Positions 1 to 8,799 of a stretch of DNA of 64,000 bases are shown here, piece after piece; positions within the stretch are counted from its first letter, which is position 1; each line of letters begins with the position of its first letter. The notes under the pieces were generated by a model that ran no database searches, was not told the DNA's origin, and was given only the letters and a program-made list of their open reading frames with translations. This DNA comes from Synechococcus sp. CC9605. GTDB lineage: Bacteria > Cyanobacteriota > Cyanobacteriia > PCC-6307 > Cyanobiaceae. Both the position numbers and the translations under genes were made by a program. The stretch lies in assembly GCF_000012625.1 (NCBI RefSeq), contig NC_007516.1:558001-622000 (forward strand). Direction: 5' to 3'.

Positions 1-133
1 TGATCAGGGCTGGGCCAAAGCCAATGGAAAAGCCGCTGACGTGAATTCCCTGGAGTGTCGCAGCGAGGAAATGGCCGGCCTCATGCACCACGATCAGCAG
101 GGCTAGCACCAAAAGGGCGGCCAACACGTTCAT
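1..133 (-). CDS. rseP: Site-2 protease RseP family, N-terminal part (cut by window edge)
   Basis: Only the first 44 codons lie in the window. The translation opens with a hydrophobic segment followed at once by HEAGH (residues 17-21), the zinc-binding and catalytic motif of M50 site-2 metalloproteases, and then a glycine-rich GFSIGFGP stretch typical of the RseP branch. Such enzymes sit in the membrane and cleave transmembrane segments of regulatory proteins. The ATG at 133 lies 24 bp beyond the serS stop on the same strand, so co-transcription with serS is likely. PDZ domains and the second active-site motif would lie outside the window, so orthology to RseP rather than another M50 protease is inferred. 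Confidence 0.85.
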   Translation of the reverse strand, partial: MNVLAALLVLALLIVVHEAGHFLAATLQGIHVSGFSIGFGPALI

Positions 134-157
134 ATGTCCATCAGGAATCCAGTCGGG

Positions 158-1435
158 TCATTCTGGCTGGAGTCGCTCGCGGCCGACGTAGGGCACCAGA
201 GCTTTGGGCAGCAGGACGCTGCCGTCGGACTGTTGGCCGTTCTCCAACAGAGCCGCCATGGTTCTGCCGACGGCCAGGCCACTTCCATTCAGGGTGTGCA
301 CCAATTTCGTGGCCTTGCCTTCTTTGGTGCGGATTGAGGACCGTCGTGCCTGAAAATCGCCACAGACGCTGCAACTGGAGATTTCCCGGTAAGCCCCTGC
401 TCCCGGCAGCCACACCTCGAGGTCGTAGGTCCGGCGGGCGGAAAAGCCGAGGTCGGCGGTGCAAAGGTCCAAGACCCGATAAGGAAGCTCCAGCGCCTGA
501 AGCACGGCTTCTGCATCGGCCGTGATCCGTTGGTGCGCCTCGTCGGAGTGATCGGGGTGCACAAACCAGTACAGCTCCACCTTGTTGAACTGGTGCAGGC
601 GGATCAAGCCACGGGTGTCGCGGCCGTAGCTGCCGGCCTCACGGCGGAAGCAGGGGCTGTAGGCGGCATAACGGAGGGGCAGTTGGTCTGCCGGGATGAT
701 TTCGTCCCGGTGCAGGGAGGTCACCGGCACCTCAGCGGTTGGAGTTAGCCAGAGGTCGTCCTCCGCGCACCGGAAGCTTTCCTCGGCGAACTTGGGCAGC
801 TGCCCTGATCCGGTGAGGCTGGCGCTGTTCACCAGCACCGGGGGCAGCACCTCGCGGTAACCCTTGCTCGTGTGGAGGTCGAGCATGAAATTGATCAGGG
901 CACGCTCCAGCCGTGCCCCTTGCCCCATCAGCGTGACGAAACGGCTCTGCGCAATGCGGACGGAGCGTTCGGTGTCGAACAGCTGCAGCCTCTCGGCGAT
1001 CTGCCAGTGCTCGTAGAGGCCGTCATCAACCCGGGGGGTTCCCCAGCGGCGCACTTCAACGTTGTCGTCTTCACTCCGCCCATCCGGGCAGGCTTCTGAA
1101 GGCAGGTTGGGGAACCCCAGCAGCTGCTGCTTGAGCTCACTGGAAAGCTGCTTTTCCTCCTCCTCCAGCACCGCCACCTTCTGCTTGATGGCATTGCCCT
1201 GCTGGCGGAGTTCGGCGACCTCGTCGCCTTTGGGATCGGCGCCCGACTTAATGCGTTGGCCAACCTCCTTGCCGATCCGGTTGCCTTCCGCCTGCAGGCC
1301 GCTGCGTTGTTGCTCTAGATCGCGCTGCTGCTGGGCAATCAGCTGCAGTTTGGTGAGATCAACTGCCTTACCTCGACGCCCCAGTTGCTGGGCGATCGTT
1401 TCGGGGTTGTCACGCACAAGGCGCTGATCGAGCAC
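158..1435 (-). CDS. serS: Seryl-tRNA synthetase
   Basis: Class II synthetase that charges tRNA-Ser in the cytoplasm. The 425-residue product has the usual family length. Residues about 1-110 form the charged, heptad-rich N-terminal arm ([12 protein letters not shown] onward) that contacts the tRNA variable arm. Class II motif 2 is seen as [14 protein letters not shown] around residues 263-276, and motif 3 as [16 protein letters not shown] near the C-terminus. The start at 1435 fits the conserved MLD opening. A 53-codon membrane-protein gene lies just upstream and the rseP-like gene follows 24 bp downstream, all on the minus strand. Confidence 0.97.
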   Translation of the reverse strand: MLDQRLVRDNPETIAQQLGRRGKAVDLTKLQLIAQQQRDLEQQRSGLQAEGNRIGKEVGQRIKSGADPKGDEVAELRQQGNAIKQKVAVLEEEEKQLSSELKQQLLGFPNLPSEACPDGRSEDDNVEVRRWGTPRVDDGLYEHWQIAERLQLFDTERSVRIAQSRFVTLMGQGARLERALINFMLDLHTSKGYREVLPPVLVNSASLTGSGQLPKFAEESFRCAEDDLWLTPTAEVPVTSLHRDEIIPADQLPLRYAAYSPCFRREAGSYGRDTRGLIRLHQFNKVELYWFVHPDHSDEAHQRITADAEAVLQALELPYRVLDLCTADLGFSARRTYDLEVWLPGAGAYREISSCSVCGDFQARRSSIRTKEGKATKLVHTLNGSGLAVGRTMAALLENGQQSDGSVLLPKALVPYVGRERLQPE

Positions 1436-1477
1436 GGTTTCAGGGGCGTCAGCGCCGGCAGCCTATGGCAGTCCGTT

Positions 1478-1639
1478 TCAGAGCACTTGGCCAACCATCA
1501 CCGCAGCAATGCCTGAGAACAGGGTGATGCCAAGGGCAGTGAGGGGGCTTTGCCCCTGGGCCACGGCCATGGTCGTGATCACACCGGCACCAAGGCAGGC
1601 CACGCAGAGCTGAGTGGCGATGTCGTTGCGGCTCTCCAC
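1478..1639 (-). CDS. Small membrane protein, 53 aa, unknown function
   Basis: Short open frame between ycf46 and serS on their strand. It starts with GTG at 1639 (VESRNDIATQ) and ends with TGA at 1478-1480. AGGA lies five bases before the GTG, a reasonable ribosome-binding site. An in-frame stop about 26 codons upstream and the absence of an in-frame ATG favour this start. The product has two hydrophobic segments, about residues 11-27 and 34-53, separated by AQGQSPLT, suggesting a two-helix hairpin membrane protein. I do not recognise a family. Position in a co-directional gene string and coding-like codon use support a real gene, but length keeps confidence moderate. Confidence 0.6.
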   Translation of the reverse strand: MESRNDIATQLCVACLGAGVITTMAVAQGQSPLTALGITLFSGIAAVMVGQVL

Positions 1640-1717
1640 ATTGGTCCTGCTGTTGATGGGACCGTAGGGAGCGCGCCGGCCAGCGACTTGCCCAAGGCTG
1701 GCGTTCGTTACGCCGCG

Positions 1718-3208
1718 TCAGGCTTCGTTACCTGCAGCAACAGAGGCGGGGCGGGCGCGGCCGCCGGCAGCCCACTGCTTTAGCCGCTCGAGCTGTTCGC
1801 TTGCGGTGCGGGAGAGGGGGATGAGCTGGGAGGCCGCTCCAATCAGATCCGGCTCCGTCAACTCACGGTTGTCGGCGAAGGCCAAGTGCATCGCTTCGAT
1901 CACGGTCTGCTCCAGCTCTGCTCCGGAGAAGCCCTCACTGCGGCTCACCACCGTGTCCAGGGGAAGCTTCAGCCCCGGGCGTCTCCGTTCCAGATGCAGC
2001 TCAAGAATGCTGTGGCGCTCAGAGCTGCTGGGCAGATCGAGCATGAAGATCTCATCGAAACGTCCCTTGCGCAGCAGCTCAGGTGGCAGCTTCTCAACGC
2101 CGTTGGCGGTCGCCACGACGAACACCGGGGACTGCTTCTCAGCCATCCAGGTGAGCACGTTGGCCAGAACCCGCTGGGTGGTGCCGCCGTCACTGCGGCC
2201 ATCCCCCCCGAAGCCCTTGTCGATCTCATCGATCCAGAGCACGCAGGGGGCCATGGCTTCAGCCCGTTGGATCATCTCGCGGGTGCGTGCCTCGCTGGCC
2301 CCCACCAAGCCCGCAAACAGACGCCCCACATCCAGCCGCAGCAGGGGCATCGACCAACTGCAGGCGATGGCCTTGGCGGTGAGTGATTTGCCTGTGCCTT
2401 GAGGCCCCACGAGCAAAACGCCACGGGGCAGAGGCAGTCCGAAACGGCGTGCATCTTCCGAGAAGGCTCGGTGCCGTTGGTTCAGCCAGGTCTTGAGACC
2501 GTCGAGGCCTCCAATGGCTTCCGTGCCCGCATCGCAGCGGCAGAACTCCAGCACCTCGCTGCGGGCAATCGTCTGGCGTTTTTCGTCCAGAACGTCCTGC
2601 AGATCATCTGATCCCAACTGGCCGCGGCGGGCCAGGGCCCGCGCGGCCACCTGGCGCACCCGCATCTCGCTGAGCCCGCTGCAGGCCTGAGCCAATTCAT
2701 CCAGGACAGGAGCTGGCAGGGGGCTGCCGCTGCTGGTGCCGATGCTGCTGATCAGCCGGCGCAGGTCGTTGTTGTCGGGAAGGGGGAGATCCAGCAACGT
2801 CAGGCTCTCTTCCAGATCACCGGGGGGTGTCCATTGCCCGCAACACAGCACCAGGGTGTGTGGGGTGCTGCGCAGGGATGCCTCGAGATTGCGCAGCATC
2901 CGGGCCACACCGGGGTCATCGCAGAAACGATGAAAATCCTTGGCAAGCAGCAGGGTTGGGCTGCCTGCATCCCGTTGCTGGAGCCACTGCAGCATGGCCA
3001 TCGGTTGACGGCTTCCCTGGCCATCGGCATTCACCGGCCCGCTGATGCCATCGATGAAATTCCAGCAGACCAGCTGGCGTGCAAGCCGTTGAGCGGCCTC
3101 TCCGAGCAGGCTTTCCACCCGAGCTTCCTCATTGCTGCGCACCCAGATCAAAGGTGTGCGAGCACGCACCAGAAGGTCGAGCTGGTGTCCCCAGGCTGCA
3201 CTGCTCAT
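1718..3208 (-). CDS. ycf46: Ycf46-like AAA+ ATPase
   Basis: AAA+ protein of 496 residues matching the Ycf46 family of cyanobacteria and plastids. The N-terminal half (about 1-230) lacks an ATPase motif but holds the characteristic opening with VRARTPLIWVRSNEEARVE. The AAA module has Walker A GPQGTGKS at about 269-276 and Walker B with CVLWIDEIDKGFGG at about 322-335, followed by an arginine-finger region (LLRKGRFDEIF). Published work on a Synechocystis homologue links the family to inorganic carbon use; that is family knowledge, not visible here. The start overlaps the stop of the upstream YceD-like gene by four bases (ATGA). Confidence 0.9.
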   Translation of the reverse strand: MSSAAWGHQLDLLVRARTPLIWVRSNEEARVESLLGEAAQRLARQLVCWNFIDGISGPVNADGQGSRQPMAMLQWLQQRDAGSPTLLLAKDFHRFCDDPGVARMLRNLEASLRSTPHTLVLCCGQWTPPGDLEESLTLLDLPLPDNNDLRRLISSIGTSSGSPLPAPVLDELAQACSGLSEMRVRQVAARALARRGQLGSDDLQDVLDEKRQTIARSEVLEFCRCDAGTEAIGGLDGLKTWLNQRHRAFSEDARRFGLPLPRGVLLVGPQGTGKSLTAKAIACSWSMPLLRLDVGRLFAGLVGASEARTREMIQRAEAMAPCVLWIDEIDKGFGGDGRSDGGTTQRVLANVLTWMAEKQSPVFVVATANGVEKLPPELLRKGRFDEIFMLDLPSSSERHSILELHLERRRPGLKLPLDTVVSRSEGFSGAELEQTVIEAMHLAFADNRELTEPDLIGAASQLIPLSRTASEQLERLKQWAAGGRARPASVAAGNEA

Positions 3209-3741
3209 GGCTGGTCGATCTGCTGCTGGAGCTGTTGCAGGGCCTGCCAGCGGGGATCGACGTCCTTCGGCTTGGCGTCTGAGGTCACAGGCTGCTGCTG
3301 GAGGCCTGGTGGGCCTGGGCAGTGGTCACCGCAGTGGTTAACGACAGGCAACAGCAGGTTGAGCTGTTCGAAGGCCCATTGCTGGGGGTCAAATTGACCG
3401 CGTGGATCGAGAACATCCGCCAGGCCTTCCATCTCGGCAACCTCTCCGGACAGCTCCAGCTCGTCGGCCGTCGGTTGCTCCTCTCCCAGCCAGATCAGTT
3501 CCGCAGGCGTGCAGCTGAGGCTCTGATTGAACTGATTCAGGCAGCGATCGCAGCAGAGCGTCACGATCGTGCTGAGCTTCCCCTCAACCGCCAAGACGTT
3601 GCCGCGATGCTCTGCGGAGACATGGCCTCGCACGGGTGTGAGCGAGGGGAGCTCATAGAGCTCACCCTCAACGTCCCAGACTTTCGCGGTGCCGAGGGCC
3701 CGGAGCTCCTGGAGGGGGACAGGCTCCAGTGCCTCGATCAC
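3205..3741 (-). CDS. YceD/DUF177 family protein
   Basis: A 178-residue DUF177 (YceD) protein. The family is linked to 23S rRNA accumulation and ribosome assembly in bacteria and plants. The diagnostic core is the cysteine pair CDRC at residues 64-67 after a beta-rich stretch ([18 protein letters not shown]). A second pair, C137 and C141 (CGDHC), lies near the C-terminus, so a bound metal is plausible. The tail is rich in Gln and Pro. The gene overlaps yidC upstream and ycf46 downstream by four bases each, so the three are probably translated as a coupled set. Confidence 0.87.
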   Translation of the reverse strand: MIEALEPVPLQELRALGTAKVWDVEGELYELPSLTPVRGHVSAEHRGNVLAVEGKLSTIVTLCCDRCLNQFNQSLSCTPAELIWLGEEQPTADELELSGEVAEMEGLADVLDPRGQFDPQQWAFEQLNLLLPVVNHCGDHCPGPPGLQQQPVTSDAKPKDVDPRWQALQQLQQQIDQP

Positions 3742-4868
3742 TTGCCCTTCGGTTCAAAGGGCAGCCGTGAGCCGCCTGAAGTGGCGGAGACCGTCACCGT
3801 TTTCTGGGCCATTTGCTGGTCCAGAATTTTCTGGAGATTGTCGGGAAGTGCCTCTTTGGTGAGGATGAAAGTCTGCAGCCCTTGGAAAATGTTGGCGATC
3901 AGCATGTAGAGCAGAACGCCGGCAGGGAGTGGGAAGAACAAAAACATCCCTGTGATCATCACCGGAGTGATTTTGTTGGCCGTAGCCTGCTGAGGGTTGG
4001 CAGGCATGCCCATGCCCGACAGCAGTTGGGAAATGAACAAGGTGATGCCGAATCCGGCAACGAGAATGGCGATGTCCCAGTTGATGGCGCCATCGGCGTA
4101 GAAGCCCACCTGGCCCAGGGCCTTGATGAACAGGAAGCCGCTGCGGGCTGCCAAGCCAGGAATCTTGGCTTCAACGGTGGCATCACCAGTGGCGAGGGCC
4201 GTGATCGTGCCGTCCTCACTGACGCTGACAATGTCATCGCCCTTGGTCACTGCCCATGTGGGGGCAAAGCGTCCAGGGTTTTCAACATCCGTGAGCACGT
4301 CGCTGAAAACGCGGCCGTCCTTCGTGTGAAGGTTCACAGTGGCGCTGTCACCGACGCCGATCTTTGTACCCCGCGGCAGGCTGGCGATCACCGGCACATG
4401 GTCGGTTTCACCGATGAAGATGGAATGGCTGGCGCTGTTGAACGGTTTGGGTTCAACGGCGGCGATCTGGTCCGCAGGCAACACCTTCATGTTCAAGGTG
4501 TAGGGGACGTCGGCGAACGGTGATCCCCGCAGGGTTGCAAACAGAGCAAAGAGGATCGGCATCTGCACCAGCAGCGGCAGGCATCCCGCCAAGGGACTGC
4601 CGAATTCCTTCATCACATTGCCCAGCTCCTCCTGAAGTTTCTGAGGATTGTTGGCGTAACGGCTTCTGATCTCAGCCTGGCGTTTCTGGATCACCGGTTG
4701 GGCAATGCGCATGCGCCGAGCGCTGCGAATTGATCCTGCGCTCAGGGGGTAGAGCGCGATCCGGATCACGAGGGTGAGGGCGACGATGGCCAGGCCATAG
4801 CTCGGAACCAATCCATAGAAGAAGTCCAGGATTGGAATCAGCAGGTTGTCGGAGATGTATCCGATCAC
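3738..4868 (-). CDS. yidC: Membrane protein insertase YidC/Oxa1/Alb3
   Basis: Inserts proteins into plasma and thylakoid membranes. The 376-residue product has the Oxa1/YidC core: TM1 around residues 20-40 with a conserved Arg in [13 protein letters not shown], a cytoplasmic helical hairpin at about 50-92 ([17 protein letters not shown]), and further helices at about 95-113, 263-284 and 302-332. Residues about 130-250 form a long insertion. Within it, [18 protein letters not shown] followed by [18 protein letters not shown] resembles a bacterial Ig-like Big_2 domain. From memory, Synechocystis YidC has a similar insertion. Four-base overlap with yceD downstream; rnpA and rpmH lie upstream as in many bacteria. 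Confidence 0.96.
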   Translation of the reverse strand: MIGYISDNLLIPILDFFYGLVPSYGLAIVALTLVIRIALYPLSAGSIRSARRMRIAQPVIQKRQAEIRSRYANNPQKLQEELGNVMKEFGSPLAGCLPLLVQMPILFALFATLRGSPFADVPYTLNMKVLPADQIAAVEPKPFNSASHSIFIGETDHVPVIASLPRGTKIGVGDSATVNLHTKDGRVFSDVLTDVENPGRFAPTWAVTKGDDIVSVSEDGTITALATGDATVEAKIPGLAARSGFLFIKALGQVGFYADGAINWDIAILVAGFGITLFISQLLSGMGMPANPQQATANKITPVMITGMFLFFPLPAGVLLYMLIANIFQGLQTFILTKEALPDNLQKILDQQMAQKTVTVSATSGGSRLPFEPKGK

Positions 4869-4924
4869 GTTGAAGAAACGGGGGGGCGGGACGTTGTGAG
4901 GCCAGTGTGCATGAACAGCTGCAC

Positions 4925-5332
4925 TCAGGCGGCGAAACCTTCAGTGGTTTTCTGTTGGGCTTTGGCCGCACGGGTGCTGATGCGTTCGAGGATGTAGGCC
5001 TCCACTTCCCGGAATCGAGGCATCGAGCGCAGTTCGAGCCTGGCCCCGTCCTTGAGCACCAACACCATGTCTCCCCAGGCACCGAAGCCCCGGGGCACGG
5101 TGCGCACCTCGCTGATCTGCGAATACACCACCTGGGTTTTGTCTTTGCCCATCCAGCCACCCGTCACCGAAATGCGACGACTGGTGATGCGGAAGCGCAG
5201 CCAAAGGGCCCGAACAACGGCCCCGATGGTGAAGGGAAGGCCGACCAGCGTGAAGCCAAGCAGGATGTTGAAGATCAGATCCCCGCGGGCTGGGCCGCCG
5301 TCGTAGTGGACATCTTCCTGAATGCTGGTCAT
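4925..5332 (-). CDS. PH-domain (bPH_2-like) membrane protein
   Basis: The 135-residue product begins [15 protein letters not shown]. It has a hydrophobic region at about 16-45 ([19 protein letters not shown]) followed by a beta-rich domain with [18 protein letters not shown] and [20 protein letters not shown], the pattern of bacterial PH domains of the YdbS/YdbT type. Function is not known. The ATG at 5332 overlaps the rnpA stop by four bases, which fixes the start; a longer in-frame reading back to 5431 would overlap rnpA heavily and is rejected. Lying between rnpA and yidC, it is probably co-expressed with them. Confidence 0.85.
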   Translation of the reverse strand: MTSIQEDVHYDGGPARGDLIFNILLGFTLVGLPFTIGAVVRALWLRFRITSRRISVTGGWMGKDKTQVVYSQISEVRTVPRGFGAWGDMVLVLKDGARLELRSMPRFREVEAYILERISTRAAKAQQKTTEGFAA

Positions 5333-5718
5333 GGATCCAGTCCGGCGCTTCTCAGAAGACTGTCGCATTCTTCGAGCAACTGTGTGGGTTCGGCTTCCGC
5401 GGCTTCCGGGCGAAGGCTGATCAACAACCACCGGCCCGCCAAGTCGTTTCGCTGTTCAAAACGTCGACGCAGGTGGTCATGCAGAAGCCGTCTGAGCCGG
5501 TTCCGCTTAACAGAACGCTTGCTCACCTTGTTGCTGATCACCAGGGCGCAACGGCAGGTTCTCTCCTGTATGCCCCGCAACTCCCGGCGAAGCAAGTTCG
5601 AGTCCCCTGCTGCAACTCGCAGGACCATCAAGGTTCCGTGCTGGCGCTTGGAAGATCGGTGCAAGCGGTTGAAGCATCGATGCCCGCGCAATCTCATGGA
5701 GGCGGGAAGGACCATCAA
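5329..5718 (-). CDS. rnpA: Ribonuclease P protein component
   Basis: Protein subunit that helps RNase P RNA cleave 5' leaders from pre-tRNAs. The 129-residue product has the family's basic signature with KRSVKRNRLRRLLHDHLRR, and an N-terminal MRLRGHRCFNRLHR stretch matching the substrate-binding start. MMVLPAS precedes MRL, so translation may start at 5718, 5715 or the internal Met; the first is used here. rpmH lies 58 bp upstream on the same strand, the classic rpmH-rnpA order, and the downstream PH-domain gene overlaps by four bases. The C-terminal half is more acidic and variable. Confidence 0.93.
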   Translation of the reverse strand: MMVLPASMRLRGHRCFNRLHRSSKRQHGTLMVLRVAAGDSNLLRRELRGIQERTCRCALVISNKVSKRSVKRNRLRRLLHDHLRRRFEQRNDLAGRWLLISLRPEAAEAEPTQLLEECDSLLRSAGLDP

Positions 5719-5776
5719 CCAATCCTGTTTGGAAGTTATGAGGAGGGGATAAATCCTCTGGATTCATGCCGCACCA

Positions 5777-5914
5777 TCAAGCGGCCAGGCGGGCGCGGCC
5801 GCGCTTGCGGCGCGTGCGGATCACGCGACGGCCGGTGTGCGAGCGCATCCGTACTCGGAAACCCGAAACGCGCTTCCTCTTGCGGTTTGTTCCCCCGAGG
5901 GTGCGCTTGGTCAT
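5777..5914 (-). CDS. rpmH: 50S ribosomal protein L34
   Basis: A 45-residue, very basic protein beginning [15 protein letters not shown] and ending in [13 protein letters not shown], a clear L34 of the large ribosomal subunit. ATG at 5914 and TGA at 5777-5779. It starts a gene string running rpmH, rnpA, PH-domain, yidC, yceD-like, ycf46 toward lower coordinates. GGAG-type bases lie just upstream of the ATG (AGGAGACGTCC read on the minus strand), giving a good ribosome-binding site. Confidence 0.98.
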
Positions 5915-5960
5915 GGACGTCTCCTGGCTACCGGCCGATCTGAATCTGGGATTTTATCAG

Positions 5961-6536
5961 TCAGTCCACATCGATTAGCCAGCTGCCGCGGTAGCCGGAC
6001 ATCGGCACATCACCGGGGGCCTGCACCAGGGCATTGAACTGATACATGCGCTTCCCCTGGGGGTTAAACAGCTTGATGTGGAGCGAGTAATCCCCGTCTG
6101 AAGGCAGCGGCGTGTCGGGGAAGACCACGATTTCTGTTTGGTCTTTGTTGACTTCGATCAACGACGGGATCTCTTCGAGGCACTTGGTCCGGCTCATCAT
6201 GCTGCCAACGCTGGTGCGGCAAATGCGCATGCGGTGAGGCTTGAGCTTGGAGTCGAAGTAGTCCGGCACGGTGACGGTGAGTTTGAGAATCGCGGTCTTG
6301 CGGTCCTTTTCGCGCAGGGTGAGATACCACTCCGAGCGGTCGTTCTCGATGCTGGAGGTCTGGTAGTAATACAGCTTCCGGTAGTCACGATCGTTGTCCC
6401 ACCGGAATTCCATCAGTCCTGGTGTGCCCTGGGCGTGTGCGATCTGCTCGGGAGCTCCGCTGAATGCTGAGCCAAGCAACAGAGCTGCAGCGGTGCCGGC
6501 TCCAGCAAGCAAGCGTCTGATGGTGGAACGGGCCAT
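5961..6536 (-). CDS. DUF2808 family secreted protein
   Basis: A 191-residue protein with an N-terminal signal peptide: MARSTIRRLL, a hydrophobic AGTAAALLLGSAFSG core, and a likely cleavage after AHA near residue 35. The mature part includes LMEFRWDNDRDYRKLYYYQTS, TVTVPDYFDSKLKP and a GDYSLHIKLFNPQGKRMYQF ending, which match the cyanobacterial DUF2808 family of predicted exported beta-rich proteins. Biological role unknown. It lies upstream of rpmH with a 46-bp gap and downstream of aroH with a 75-bp gap, so it may be its own unit. Confidence 0.85.
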   Translation of the reverse strand: MARSTIRRLLAGAGTAAALLLGSAFSGAPEQIAHAQGTPGLMEFRWDNDRDYRKLYYYQTSSIENDRSEWYLTLREKDRKTAILKLTVTVPDYFDSKLKPHRMRICRTSVGSMMSRTKCLEEIPSLIEVNKDQTEIVVFPDTPLPSDGDYSLHIKLFNPQGKRMYQFNALVQAPGDVPMSGYRGSWLIDVD

Positions 6537-6611
6537 AGGAAGAATCTTGATGATGGGATTCTCCTGAGTCCAACCACGGGGCGGTGATCTCAGGGGTCGG
6601 AGGCTGATCTG

Positions 6612-6995
6612 TCAGTTGTGACCAGATCGGTCTGGACGCAGCCGCTGCGCGTCGCCTTGGTAGGGATGCACAGGTTGCTGCTCCTGCGGGATCCAGGCGT
6701 GGGCCAGCACACGGATGCAGCGGGGGAGGTCGCCTTGAACAGCCATTTGCTGGCAATCCAGCAAGGCCACCGTGTCCCAGCCGGGCCGCCGCCGGGCAAT
6801 GGCAGCTGGAAAACAGGCGTCGAGATCGGCGGTGACCGAGAAGGTCACCGACACCAGATGGTCGGAGCTCAGATCATTGCTATCGACGAGGGCATCCATC
6901 AGCGCGCTGACCGCCGCTTCGATGGCCTCCGTGCTGTTCTCTGTGCAGGTGGTAGCCCCGCGCAGGCCTCTCAGAACAAGGGGTGAGCTGGTCAT
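6612..6995 (-). CDS. aroH: Chorismate mutase, AroH type
   Basis: Converts chorismate to prephenate for phenylalanine and tyrosine synthesis. The 127-residue product begins MTSSPLVLRGLRGATT and contains the AroH-class pattern: RGLRGATTCTENSTEAI, TADLDACFPAAIAR and a DTVALLDCQQMAV stretch, ending in a short variable tail. The ATG at 6995 overlaps the sppA stop by four bases (ATGA), so this start is preferred over an in-frame ATG 15 bases upstream. Coupling to sppA looks organisational rather than metabolic. Confidence 0.93.
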   Translation of the reverse strand: MTSSPLVLRGLRGATTCTENSTEAIEAAVSALMDALVDSNDLSSDHLVSVTFSVTADLDACFPAAIARRRPGWDTVALLDCQQMAVQGDLPRCIRVLAHAWIPQEQQPVHPYQGDAQRLRPDRSGHN

Positions 6996-7804
6996 GGGCG
7001 GTACAGCCAAAGCACCTGGCCGCTTCCCATCAATTCAATCGAGAGGCGCTGCTGCAGTTGATGCAAGAGCTGGGATCCCGGCAGCAAGCCACTGAGCTTG
7101 CGGCGTTGCTTGCCCAGAGTGACGGGACGGATGTCGTCCGTGTCGAGGTCGGCCAGCTGCGCTGCGAGACGACGGGCATGGTCTTCGTCGCCGAGTTCAT
7201 CCACCAAGCCCAATGCCTGTGCCTGTTCTCCGCTGAACACCCGTCCATCGGCGAAGCGCTTCACCGTTTCCAGCTCAAGATTTCGCCCCTGCGCCACAAC
7301 ACCAACGAATTGGCCGTAGCTGCTGTCGATCAGCTCCTGAAGCAATGCACGTTCGGCATCGCTCAGCGGACGATCCGGGGACAGGATGTCCTTGAACGGA
7401 CCGCTCTTCACCGTGTCGAAGCGAATCCCGATCTTTTCGAACACCCGCGAGAGGTCGTTCCCTCGCAGGATCACCCCGATGGAACCGGTGATCGTTCCGG
7501 GATTGGCGACGATTTTCTCGGCAGCTACGCCGATGTAGACCCCCCCTGATGCGGAGATGTTGCCGAAGCTGGCCACCACGCGACAGCCCTGTTCCCGGAG
7601 CCGCAGCAGGGCTGCATGAATTTCCTGGCTGTCTCCAACCGTGCCGCCGGGGCTGTCAATGCGCAGCAGCAGTGCTGGAAATTCCCTCTGCTTCACCTCC
7701 CTCAGCGCATTTAGCACCCGCTTCCGTGTGGCACCGGTAATGGGGCCATCAACAACGATGCGCGCCATCCGTCGTCGGGATTTTCGCCGCAAGGGCCAGA
7801 TCAT
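6992..7804 (-). CDS. sppA: Signal peptide peptidase SppA (S49 protease)
   Basis: Membrane-associated serine protease that degrades cleaved signal peptides; in cyanobacteria SppA-type enzymes are also linked to light acclimation (family knowledge). The product (about 270 residues from MIWPLRRKSRRRMARIVVDG) has RIDSPGGTVGDSQE, the catalytic serine region GNISASGGVYIGVAA, and the lysine region DTVKSGPFKDILSP. This is the short single-domain form. In-frame Met codons at 7813 and 7819 could also start it. An EamA-type gene diverges 53 bp away, and aroH overlaps the stop by four bases. Confidence 0.93.
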   Translation of the reverse strand: MIWPLRRKSRRRMARIVVDGPITGATRKRVLNALREVKQREFPALLLRIDSPGGTVGDSQEIHAALLRLREQGCRVVASFGNISASGGVYIGVAAEKIVANPGTITGSIGVILRGNDLSRVFEKIGIRFDTVKSGPFKDILSPDRPLSDAERALLQELIDSSYGQFVGVVAQGRNLELETVKRFADGRVFSGEQAQALGLVDELGDEDHARRLAAQLADLDTDDIRPVTLGKQRRKLSGLLPGSQLLHQLQQRLSIELMGSGQVLWLYRP

Positions 7805-7857
7805 GTTGCGCATCTGCATCGCCCCAGATCTTAAAAAGAGCACCCAAGCGTCCATCC

Positions 7858-8799
7858 ATGCCGTCATTGCGACTCTGGTTTCTGATGGTGTTGCCCTTTG
7901 CGCTCTGGGGCACGGCGATGACCGCCATGGCGCCATTGCTTGCCAGCGCAGGGCCTTGGCTGGTTGCTGGCTTGCGCCTCGTGCCCGCCGGTTTGGCTCT
8001 CTTGCTCTGGGGTCAGTGCACCGGCCGTGGCCTGGCGATCGATTCCCGTGATCGACTTTGGTTCCTCCTGTTCACCGTGGTGGATGCCACCTTGTTTCAA
8101 GGCCTTCTGGCGCTGGGCTTGGAGGGCACAGGCGCGGGTCTCGGTTCCGTCCTGATTGATTGCCAACCTCTGTTGGTGGCCCTGATGGCACGCGCTCTGT
8201 TCATGGAGTCGATCAATCCCATCGGCTGGATGGGCTTGGCCATCGGTTTGGCGGGGATCGTCTGCATTGGTCTGCCCGCTGAGCTGTTGGGACATTGGTG
8301 GTTGCTGGCTGATCCTCCGGTGGTGCAGCAGTTGTTTCAGCCCGGTGAGGGCTGGATGTTGCTGGCGGCCGTCGCCATGGCGGCTGGGACGGTGTTGATC
8401 CGCTTTGCATCACGCCACAGCGATCCGGTCAGCGTCACGGCATGGCACATGGTGCTGGGGGGACTTCCCCTGCTCGGGGTTCATGCCCTGCAGCGCACCG
8501 ATGCCGGCTTGGGCTGGACGGCAACTGACTGGGCGCGGATGGGGTACGCAAGCCTGCTTGGAAGTGCCCTGGCCTACGGATTGTTCTTCTGGTTCGCCAA
8601 TCAGCGCGATCTCACCAGTTTCAGCAGCCTTGGATTTCTCACCCCTGTGTTTGCCTTGGCCACCGGTGGGTGGTTGCTGGGAGAGCGCCTTGATCTGCTC
8701 CAGTGGATCGGTGTCGTGATGGTGCTTGTGTCGGTGATTTTTGTGAGTCAACGTCGACGGTTCTGGGAGCCACTGTCTCTTGCGGACCCCTCTTCATGA
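7858..8799 (+). CDS. EamA/DMT-family transporter
   Basis: A 313-residue membrane protein with about ten hydrophobic segments in two similar halves, the EamA (drug/metabolite transporter) layout. The first half opens MPSLRLWFLMVLPFALWGTAMTAMAPLL and has GWMGLAIGLAGIVCIGLP. The second half has MASA-type helices and a YGLFFWFANQRDLTSFSSLGFLTPVFAL segment typical of the second EamA repeat. Substrate cannot be read from sequence; the two glycosyltransferase genes that follow hint at a surface-sugar or lipid context (inference). The stop overlaps the next start by ATGA. Confidence 0.88.
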   Translation: MPSLRLWFLMVLPFALWGTAMTAMAPLLASAGPWLVAGLRLVPAGLALLLWGQCTGRGLAIDSRDRLWFLLFTVVDATLFQGLLALGLEGTGAGLGSVLIDCQPLLVALMARALFMESINPIGWMGLAIGLAGIVCIGLPAELLGHWWLLADPPVVQQLFQPGEGWMLLAAVAMAAGTVLIRFASRHSDPVSVTAWHMVLGGLPLLGVHALQRTDAGLGWTATDWARMGYASLLGSALAYGLFFWFANQRDLTSFSSLGFLTPVFALATGGWLLGERLDLLQWIGVVMVLVSVIFVSQRRRFWEPLSLADPSS

